Positions 17,202-22,272 of a stretch of DNA of 22,272 bases are shown in pieces; positions within the stretch are counted from its first letter, which is position 1, and the number at the start of each line of letters is the position of its first letter. Made by a program: the position numbers and the translations under genes. This DNA is from Methylococcaceae bacterium UBA659. Its GTDB lineage: Bacteria > Pseudomonadota > Gammaproteobacteria > Methylococcales > Methylomonadaceae. A model generated the notes under the pieces. That model was given only the letters and a program-made list of their open reading frames with translations. It did not search any database and was not told the origin of the DNA. The stretch is taken from the NCBI GenBank assembly GCA_002299495.1, contig DBNZ01000195.1, forward strand, positions 15,461-37,732. The letters are read 5' to 3'.

Positions 17202-17762
17202 CTAGGATTGAATGGATTTAGCTTTCAGCAACGCCGCCTTTTTTCGCTGCAAACGCCCGGCTTGCTCGGCCGCCTCTTGCTCTTGGCGCAAACACCGCGC
17301 CTCATAACGGCGTTTCGACAGCCCCGCCCGTGCGCGTTTGGCAAACCCTTCATCAGCAACAACCGGCTTCATAACGATGCAATCGACCGGACATGGGGCC
17401 AAACACAACTCACAACCCGTACATTCGGCCGCAATCACGGTGTGCATGAACTTAGCCGCGCCGATTATCGCATCGACCGGGCAAGCCGCGATACATTTCA
17501 CACAACCGATGCACTGCTCTTCGATAATAAACGCGAATTGCCTGGGCTTATGTTCGCCGAAAAGCGGATTCAACGGCTTGGCCGGAACACCCAACAACTG
17601 GGACAGATCGGCAATAGCGTCATCCCCACCGGGCGGGCATTGGTTGATGTCCGCCCGCCCCCCCGCGATCGCTTCAGCGTAGGGCTTGCAACCTTTAAAA
17701 CCGCATTGGCCGCATTGGGTTTGGGGGAGCAAGGAATGGATTTGGTCAATCAACAGATTCAT
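17202..17762 (-). CDS. RnfB-like iron-sulfur protein without membrane anchor
   Basis: Electron-transfer protein related to RnfB/RsxB. The 186-residue product from 17762 (MNLLIDQIHSLLPQTQCGQC) has the [4Fe-4S] cluster domain with Cys17, Cys20, Cys25 and Cys42, then two ferredoxin motifs CIGCVKCIAACP (Cys84, 87, 90, 94) and CTGCELCLAPCP (Cys114, 117, 120, 124). A basic, Arg/Gln/Lys-rich tail follows (about 140-186). The roughly 30-residue N-terminal membrane helix of RsxB is absent. A longer in-frame start at 17804 adds only 14 residues and no full helix; AGGA 6 bp before 17762 favours the shorter form. No rnfA, C, D, G or E lies nearby. It heads a cluster with efpL and rlmG. Its electron partners are unknown. 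Confidence 0.88.
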   Translation of the reverse strand: MNLLIDQIHSLLPQTQCGQCGFKGCKPYAEAIAGGRADINQCPPGGDDAIADLSQLLGVPAKPLNPLFGEHKPRQFAFIIEEQCIGCVKCIAACPVDAIIGAAKFMHTVIAAECTGCELCLAPCPVDCIVMKPVVADEGFAKRARAGLSKRRYEARCLRQEQEAAEQAGRLQRKKAALLKAKSIQS

Positions 17763-17899
17763 AGGGTCCTGAAGGAGAAAAACGTAAACGCAAGCTATCG
17801 GCACAAAAAAAACGCTGTCTGGTTCAGACTGAACATAAATTGCAGTTTATTAGACATCTCCCTCTATTAAATATTTTTATTTTAAATCAATGACTTGGT

Positions 17900-17905
17900 A
17901 TTATA
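17900..17905 (-). promoter_or_regulatory. Candidate -10 box upstream of the rnfB-like gene
   Basis: The region 17840-17950 is very AT-rich compared with its neighbours. On the minus strand it contains a perfect TATAAT (17900-17905), with only a weak AGTTCA 17 bp before it. A start here would leave a leader of about 130 nt. It is the best promoter candidate for the rnfB-like/efpL/rlmG cluster. Confidence 0.35.
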
Positions 17906-17950
17906 GTTATGTTTCAACTTATTGAACTATATCTAAGAATAATTCTTTAG

Positions 17951-18076
17951 GGAACTGCTGATTAAATCAAAAAAGCGCCCTCTCCCCTGGGGAGAGGGCT
18001 GGGGTGAGGGCTTTAAAACCAATAATTTATCCCCTCACCCTCTCCCTGGGGGAGAGGGGACTTAATCAACACTTCC
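17951..18076. repeat. Palindromic REP pair / MITE-like element
   Basis: This 126-bp unit lies in the 430-bp gap between the rnfB-like gene and ampD, which holds no gene. Its ends, GGAACTGCTGATTAAATC (17951-17968) and GACTTAATCAACACTTCC (18059-18076), are inverted copies identical at 15 of 18 positions. Inside are two inverted GC-rich modules. The first has 11-bp arms GCCCTCTCCCC/GGGGAGAGGGC (17977-17999) followed by TGGGGTGAGGGC. The second is a mirrored copy at 18031-18059, with CCCTCTCCC/GGGAGAGGG arms. A 20-bp AT-rich spacer separates them. TTAG flanks both sides (17947-17950 and 18077-18080), as a target duplication would. Such modules are common dispersed repeats in gammaproteobacteria. 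Confidence 0.85.
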
Positions 18077-18192
18077 TTAGGAAAGATGCCCATTGTTGCG
18101 CTTTTCTTAGGTTCTGTTGACGTTTCATCAAGACACCAGCAACAGGTTATCGGCATGACGTGATAAAAATTTGGGATTAAGCTCATGGGTCT

Positions 18193-18735
18193 TCAACCCA
18201 ACAGCCCATGCAACCGCCGCCAATCAAACGATGCACCCGGGTCGGTCTTGCGTCTTGGGGCAATCTCGCTATGTCCGGCAATGGCTTGTGCCGACAGCTT
18301 CGGGTAGTTAGCCAATAACAGCTTTACCGCCTCAACCAATTTCAGGTACTGGGCATCGGTATACGGGATGGTTTCGGTGCCTTCCAGCTCTATGCCGATG
18401 GAAAAATCATTACAGGTTTCCCGGCCTTGGTAACGGGATGAACCCGCATGCCAGGCGCGTTGGTTGAACGGCACATACTGGATACATTCGCCATCGCGCC
18501 GGATCAGCAAATGCGCGGATACTTGCAGGCGTTGGATGCTGTGAAAATAGGGGTGAGCGTTGGTATCCAACTGATTGCAAAACAATTGGCTGATATAATC
18601 GCCGCCAAACTGACCAGGCGGCAAGCTGATGCAATGAATCACCAGCAACGAAATGTCGGCGGGGTCTGGCCGGGCGTTGTAATTCGGCGAGCGGATGTGG
18701 CGGATGCCGGTCAACCAATGGTTTATTATTTCCAT
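18193..18735 (-). CDS. ampD: 1,6-anhydro-N-acetylmuramyl-L-alanine amidase AmpD
   Basis: Cytoplasmic zinc amidase that cleaves the peptide from anhydro-muropeptides during peptidoglycan recycling. The start at 18735 gives MEIINHWLTGIRHIRSPNYN, aligned with E. coli AmpD, and 180 residues. An in-frame extension to 18825 would overlap the divergent cinA-like start and has no family support. Zinc ligands His34 (VIHCISLPPG), His155 (AGHSEIAP) and Asp165 (RKTDPG), and catalytic Glu116 (IGIELEGTE), are all present, along with RAWHAG (93-98). The cytoplasmic type is indicated by the lack of a signal peptide. No ampE or ampG is adjacent. Confidence 0.95.
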   Translation of the reverse strand: MEIINHWLTGIRHIRSPNYNARPDPADISLLVIHCISLPPGQFGGDYISQLFCNQLDTNAHPYFHSIQRLQVSAHLLIRRDGECIQYVPFNQRAWHAGSSRYQGRETCNDFSIGIELEGTETIPYTDAQYLKLVEAVKLLLANYPKLSAQAIAGHSEIAPRRKTDPGASFDWRRLHGLLG

Positions 18736-18815
18736 AGCCTGTTGCACAAGAAAAACGGTTATTATTGGCGAAGCCCGCCGCAGAGTAAAATTTCCATTTT
18801 CATCCGAGCCACAGT

Positions 18816-20039
18816 ATGAACCCATGCTTTGAAGTGTTTTCGCAAGGGGAAGAAATCATCACCGGGCAGACCGTCGACAGTAATGCCGCCTGGTTGTCAC
18901 AACAAGCCGTGCAACAGGGGTTCACCGTAACCCGGCATACGGCGGTAGGCGATAGGCTGGATGATTTGGTCAGCTTGCTGCGTGAAATCGTCGGTCGCGC
19001 CGATTGCTGCGTCAGCACCGGCGGCTTAGGGCCGACCAGCGATGACCTCACCGCCGCAGCGGTCGCTAAGGCTTTTGACAAACCCTTGGGGTTTGACGGG
19101 GCGGCTTTCGCCCAAATGCAACGTTTTTTTGCCAGCCGCAACCGACCCATGCCGGAAGCCAACCGCAAACAGGCGCTGCTGCCAGAAGGCGCCGAACGTT
19201 TGGATAATGCCTGGGGGACGGCGCCGGGGTTTGCGCTGCATCAGGGGCGTTGTTGGTTTGCGTTCCTGCCGGGCGTGCCTTCGGAAATGAAGCCGATGTT
19301 CCTAGAGCATGTCTTGCCCGGTTGGCATCGGCGTTTCCAACTCAAACCCAGCACTTTGGTGAGCTTGCGCACGGTCGGCATCGGCGAATCGGACATACAG
19401 CAGCGGCTAACCGGCATAGCCATACCAGAGCCGGTACAGTTAGGCTTCCGCGCCAGCCTTAATGAGGTGCAAACCAAGCTGTTGTTCCCGCATGGCTATG
19501 GCACTTCGGCACGGGAAGAACTAACTGGACAAGTTGCCGGTTTGCTGGGCGACGCCGTGTTCGCCATTGATCGAACAGGCTCGGAAAACGGGGATCTTGC
19601 CTGCGTTGTCGACGCTTTAATGACGGCACAAAGCAAAACCTTGGCGGTGGTGGAAACCATCAGCCAAGGTTTATTGGCGGGTTTATGCGTGGGCTCGACC
19701 TGGTTGTTGGAAAGCCGGTTTGAACAATCCCGCAGCCGCCTCGCCGCCAGCCTAGGGGTGGTAATCGATGCCGACAACCCCATGGCCAGCGCGGAAACCA
19801 TGGCCTTAGCGGTTAGGCAACAAAGCGGGGCTGATTTTGTGCTGGTGCAGCTTTATGCCGGTGACCGGACGTTATTGCAAGACCGTAACCTAGGAGTAAT
19901 AGTCCATACCCTGCTGTTGACCGAAAACGGTTGCCGCCCGGTCACGCACACCGTAGCAGGTTCCGGGAAGCGCAAACAATATCAAGCCGCAACCTTGGCC
20001 TTGGATTTTTTACGGCGGCATTTGCAAAACCGGTTCTAG
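18816..20039 (+). CDS. CinA-like protein (YfaY type) with degenerate deamidase domain
   Basis: The 407-residue product has an N-terminal CinA/MoaB-like nucleotide domain (about 1-170) with GEEIITGQTVDSNAAWL (11-27), TGGLGPTSDDLT (68-79) and FLPGVPSEMKPMF (150-162). CinA enzymes of this class act on ADP-ribose-type pyrophosphates. A linker (about 175-250) leads to a CinA C-terminal/PncC-like domain (about 265-403). In that domain the catalytic ESCTGG motif of NMN deamidase reads ETISQG (280-285), and the other glycine-rich signatures are not recognisable, so amidase activity is probably lost, as reported for E. coli YfaY-type proteins. The stop is 4 bp before mutY. The 80-bp spacer to ampD must hold divergent promoters, though I could not find convincing boxes. 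Confidence 0.87.
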   Translation: MNPCFEVFSQGEEIITGQTVDSNAAWLSQQAVQQGFTVTRHTAVGDRLDDLVSLLREIVGRADCCVSTGGLGPTSDDLTAAAVAKAFDKPLGFDGAAFAQMQRFFASRNRPMPEANRKQALLPEGAERLDNAWGTAPGFALHQGRCWFAFLPGVPSEMKPMFLEHVLPGWHRRFQLKPSTLVSLRTVGIGESDIQQRLTGIAIPEPVQLGFRASLNEVQTKLLFPHGYGTSAREELTGQVAGLLGDAVFAIDRTGSENGDLACVVDALMTAQSKTLAVVETISQGLLAGLCVGSTWLLESRFEQSRSRLAASLGVVIDADNPMASAETMALAVRQQSGADFVLVQLYAGDRTLLQDRNLGVIVHTLLLTENGCRPVTHTVAGSGKRKQYQAATLALDFLRRHLQNRF

Positions 20040-20043
20040 CTGA

Positions 20044-21102
20044 ATGCCTTTATCCGCCAGTGAATTTCAAGCGCGTATCCTCGCCTGGTTTGACCAATAT
20101 GGCCGCAAGGATTTGCCCTGGCGGCAAGACACTACCCCATATCGGGTGTGGCTGTCTGAGACCATGCTCCAGCAAACCCAAGTCACCACGGTGACCCCTT
20201 ATTTCCAAGCCTTCACCGCCAAATTCCCAAACCTTGAAAGTTTGGCGGAGGCGTCGCTGGACCAGGTGTTGCAGTTGTGGTCAGGGCTGGGCTATTACGC
20301 CCGTGCCAGAAACTTGCATAAAGCCGCGCAAACCATCGCCCAACGGGGGAGGTTCCCCGACACCTTGGAAGGTTTGATGGCCTTGCCCGGCATAGGCCGG
20401 TCTACGGCGGGTGCCATCCTCAGCATCGCCTTTCACCACAGCCAGCCTATCTTAGATGGCAATGTGAGGCGGGTGTTATGCCGTTATCAAGCCATTCACG
20501 GTTGGCCAGGGCAAAGCCAAACCAGCCAGCGGCTTTGGACCATCAGCACGGAACTGACCCCAACCGAGCGGGTAGCCGACTTCACCCAAGCCATGATGGA
20601 TTTGGGCGCGACCCTTTGCACCCGCAGCCAACCCGATTGCCCACGCTGCCCGATAAATGAGGTTTGCCAGGCCAGATTGACTGGCGCCATTGCCTCGTTG
20701 CCTAACCCAAACCCAAAAAAAGCTAGGCCCATTAAGCGGTTGGTTATGTTGTTAGCAGAAGATGCGGAAGGCAATGTCCTGTTGGAGCAAAGACCGGCAA
20801 TGGGATTATGGGGCGGTTTATGGAGTTTTCCTGAGTTCGACCACAAAGACCAGGCTCTGGCCTGGTGCCGGGAACGGTTTTCTATCAACGCCTGGCATCT
20901 AGGGCAAGCAAGGCGACATGGCTTTTCCCATTACCAGTTGTTGTTCACGCCGTTATGGGTTAAAGCCGAAAACCCCAACAATTTTGTGATGGCAGCAAAC
21001 CGCATGGTCTGGTATAACGCAGGCCAAGTTAACGGGCTAGGTTTACCGGCTCCGATCAAGAAAATATTACAGGAACATTTTAACGAGGTAGAGCATGGCT
21101 AA
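20044..21102 (+). CDS. mutY: Adenine DNA glycosylase MutY
   Basis: Removes adenine mispaired with 8-oxoguanine. The 352-residue product has the helix-hairpin-helix core with catalytic Glu39 (SETMLQQTQV), ALPGIGRSTAGAI (113-125) and catalytic Asp138 (LDGNVRRVLCR). The [4Fe-4S] loop cysteines are Cys192, Cys199, Cys202 and Cys208. A C-terminal NUDIX-like 8-oxoG recognition domain (about 230-345) contains LWGGLWSFPEF. It starts 4 bp after the cinA-like stop and overlaps yggX by 8 bp, the usual mutY-yggX coupling in gammaproteobacteria. Confidence 0.97.
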   Translation: MPLSASEFQARILAWFDQYGRKDLPWRQDTTPYRVWLSETMLQQTQVTTVTPYFQAFTAKFPNLESLAEASLDQVLQLWSGLGYYARARNLHKAAQTIAQRGRFPDTLEGLMALPGIGRSTAGAILSIAFHHSQPILDGNVRRVLCRYQAIHGWPGQSQTSQRLWTISTELTPTERVADFTQAMMDLGATLCTRSQPDCPRCPINEVCQARLTGAIASLPNPNPKKARPIKRLVMLLAEDAEGNVLLEQRPAMGLWGGLWSFPEFDHKDQALAWCRERFSINAWHLGQARRHGFSHYQLLFTPLWVKAENPNNFVMAANRMVWYNAGQVNGLGLPAPIKKILQEHFNEVEHG

Positions 21103-21367
21103 ATTAGTGCAGTGTGCAAAATTAGGACGCGAAGCGGAAGGTTTGGACGCTCCCCCGTTCCCCGGCGAAAAAGGCCAGGAAATTTATGAAAAAATCTCAA
21201 AGCAAGCCTGGCAAGATTGGTTAAACAAACAAACCATACTGATTAATGAACACCGGCTGGCTAGCTACGATCCTAAGGCCCGCGCGTTCCTAACCGAGGA
21301 AAGGCAAAAGTTTTTATTTGAAAACGACAGCCAAATGCCGGAAGGCTATGTACCGCCCAAAGGCTGA
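21095..21367 (+). CDS. yggX: Fe(2+)-trafficking / oxidative protection protein YggX
   Basis: Small iron-binding protein that protects Fe-S clusters and lowers oxidative damage. The 90-residue product has the family N-terminus LVQCAKLGREAEGLDAPPFP (residues 4-23, with the conserved Cys7), KISKQAWQDWLNKQTILINE (33-52) and the MPEGYVPP tail. The start overlaps mutY by 8 bp, with GAGG 6 bp upstream. Its place next to the Fe-S enzyme MutY fits a shared oxidative-stress role. Confidence 0.96.
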   Translation: MAKLVQCAKLGREAEGLDAPPFPGEKGQEIYEKISKQAWQDWLNKQTILINEHRLASYDPKARAFLTEERQKFLFENDSQMPEGYVPPKG

Positions 21368-21440
21368 TAAGGGTGGCAAGGTTTGCCCGTCCGTAGCGGG
21401 CCAATCCACTGCGGTTTTCCATAAATTCCCATACCCGGCG

Positions 21441-21794
21441 TCATTTTGAACGCTTGCTGGTATTAAAAGAAAACGAACTGACCCGCCCGTGCTGATCGAA
21501 TTTAACCACCAAATCCTCGGCGCTATTCCCCTCAAACAAGCTGTACTGGTAATCACCATAAGCCCAAGTTTTCATACCGTTATCCAAACCGGTGCGCCAA
21601 GGTGTACCGAACATGGTGTAAATGTCGTTTTGGGTGGTTTCACCGATGCGGATTGCAGACACATGCCCGGCCGGAAACGGATGGCCGACGCTAAAACAAC
21701 CCGATAACAACAAGCCCATTGACATAACCGCGACATGGGTTGTCTTGCGTAGTGGACTTGTCCCTAACAGGGACGAAAAGGCGGTAAGACTCAT
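21441..21794 (-). CDS. BamE/SmpA-OmlA-like lipoprotein
   Basis: Predicted outer-membrane lipoprotein of 117 residues. The signal peptide ends in the lipobox LLSGC with Cys33. The mature part (about 34-117) has the SmpA/OmlA pattern: IRIGETTQNDIYTMFGTPWR (about 49-68), TWAYGDYQYSLF, and VVKFDQHGRVSSFSF near the end. This is the small two-helix, three-strand BamE fold. Start at 21794 chosen because AGGG lies 7 bp upstream. Met24 or Met26 would leave too short a signal. True BamE is part of the Bam complex; this could be BamE or one of the several stand-alone OmlA-domain paralogues, and I favour a paralogue. Confidence 0.8.
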   Translation of the reverse strand: MSLTAFSSLLGTSPLRKTTHVAVMSMGLLLSGCFSVGHPFPAGHVSAIRIGETTQNDIYTMFGTPWRTGLDNGMKTWAYGDYQYSLFEGNSAEDLVVKFDQHGRVSSFSFNTSKRSK

Positions 21795-21967
21795 AGTGGC
21801 ACCCTCGGTTTAAAAATTATTATCCTGCAACCCATCTGTCAAATTTTGGCCGGGCGGTTCCTCCCCCAAAAAACTAAGCACCGGATTTGACCCGTTCCAG
21901 GTAAACTTGTTTCCGCCTTAAGCCGCCGAATTTTTGCACGGTCTGAATGGGTCAGAGGATTGGCCCC

Positions 21968-21988
21968 AGCCGGGTAGCGTACCCGGCT
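21968..21988. repeat. Perfect 21-bp hairpin
   Basis: AGCCGGGTA (21968-21976) and TACCCGGCT (21980-21988) are exact inverted copies around GCG. No T-run follows on either strand, so it does not look like a standard terminator. It lies about 170 bp upstream of the BamE-like gene. A related CCGGGTA occurs close to the terminal tandem repeat (near 22205). Confidence 0.7.
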
Positions 21989-22017
21989 ATCGAAATGATA
22001 TTGATTGTTATTTGTGG

Positions 22018-22233
22018 TCAATATAGGATACTATGCAAGTTGCCATTTTTATCAAATATGGCTCGCATATCATCGGCGGTATCCTCCCCAGATTCGGGCA
22101 ATGCTGAACTGATGTTATACCGTAACACGAAAAATCCCGTTTGCCACGCCGAGCACCGGAACTTTTGCTTAGGAGCCACTCGAATACCCAAAGGCGGCAG
22201 GAAGCCGGGTAAGGTACTTGTGCCCTGCGCTGT
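22018..22233 (-). pseudogene. Possible remnant of a reading frame, unidentified
   Basis: A frame open between TAA (22234-22236) and TGA (22018-22020) has normal-looking codon use and ends with AIFDKNGNLHSILY. That resembles the VVKFDQHGRVSSFSF end of the BamE-like protein next door, and an upstream WQTGF recalls its WRTGL. It lacks an ATG, and its 5' side runs into the 25-bp tandem repeat, whose period shifts frame. It may be a decayed duplicate of the lipoprotein gene, or chance. Low confidence. Confidence 0.2.
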
Positions 22234-22272
22234 TTATGGTACTTGTGCCCTGCGCTGTTTAGGGTACTTGTG
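22213..22272. repeat. 25-bp tandem repeat, continues past the window
   Basis: The unit GGTACTTGTGCCCTGCGCTG plus TTTAT or TTTAG repeats with period 25 bp. Copies begin at 22213, 22238 and 22263; the third is cut by the window edge. The two full copies differ only in their last base. Such near-identical copies suggest a variable-number tandem array. Copy number and extent are not visible. Confidence 0.9.

Larger units (their letters stand above)
21795..22272. other. Intergenic stretch with no recognisable intact gene
   Basis: This 478-bp right-hand end holds no gene I can name. It contains an AT-rich segment before the BamE-like start, a perfect hairpin (21968-21988), some short coding-like frames on the minus strand, and the start of a tandem repeat at the right edge. 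A 60-residue minus-strand frame (21839-22021) needs a TTG start, has no recognisable motif, and is not called as a gene. Confidence 0.6.

Noticed and set aside
17118..17870. 250-residue plus-strand frame over efpL and the rnfB-like gene
   Set aside because: It is antisense to two genes with clear motifs, and its sequence matches no family I recognise.
17951..18076. CRISPR array in the repeat-rich gap
   Set aside because: Only two inverted modules and no regular spacers; it is a palindromic repeat pair.
18184..18210. CATGGG/CCCATG inverted repeat at the ampD stop as a terminator
   Set aside because: The stem overlaps the last codons, has a long loop and is not followed by a T-run.
18736..18825. 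Longer AmpD starting at 18825
   Set aside because: AmpD homologues begin at the MEIINHW position; the extension overlaps the divergent cinA-like start and adds no known domain.
21385..21401. GCCCG/CGGGC inverted repeat between yggX and the BamE-like gene as a terminator
   Set aside because: Only a 5-bp stem and no T-run on either strand; too weak to call.

Overview
The window reads as ordinary, densely packed core chromosome of a gammaproteobacterium. PilMNOPQ, ParC, YggX, AmpD, MutY, RlmG, EfpL (YeiP) and a YfaY-like CinA all look gammaproteobacterial. An HpnN-type hopanoid RND transporter points to a hopanoid producer, which would suit a methanotroph (Methylococcales). That lineage call is inference: no methane-oxidation gene is visible. 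I found no phage, insertion sequence, CRISPR array or defence island.

Layout. (1) 1-4226, minus: the type IV pilus alignment operon pilM-pilN-pilO-pilP-pilQ, with 1-4 bp overlaps from pilM to pilP; pilQ runs off the left edge. A candidate sigma70 promoter lies about 180 bp upstream of pilM. (2) 4480-6114, minus: glutamine-dependent NAD+ synthetase, with a run of nine C where a Shine-Dalgarno would sit. (3) 6268-9279, minus: ffs (SRP RNA), dnaX, ybaB, recR and a HIT-family hydrolase. The SRP RNA shows that the true dnaX start is internal, at 9142. (4) 9395-12052, minus: the hopanoid RND transporter. (5) 12208-14939, minus: parC and an acyl-CoA thioesterase. (6) 15224-15433, plus: a cold-shock protein with a structured leader and a strong terminator. 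(7) 15493-17762, minus: a membrane-anchor-less RnfB-like ferredoxin, efpL and rlmG. (8) 17951-18076: a 126-bp palindromic REP-pair or MITE-like element with a possible 4-bp target duplication. (9) 18193-18735, minus: ampD, divergent from (10) 18816-21367, plus: a cinA-like gene, mutY and yggX. (11) 21441-21794, minus: a BamE-like lipoprotein. (12) 21795-22272: mostly non-coding, with a perfect hairpin, traces of possibly decayed reading frames, and a 25-bp tandem repeat running off the right edge.

The genes serve surface motility, cofactor synthesis, replication and repair, translation, peptidoglycan recycling and envelope lipid transport. No new multi-gene system is evident. The points most worth a second look are non-coding: the REP-pair element, the 60-bp dyad overlapping the ffs promoter, the csp leader, the poly-C tract before nadE and the terminal tandem repeat. 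On the protein side they are the degenerate CinA deamidase domain and the soluble RnfB.
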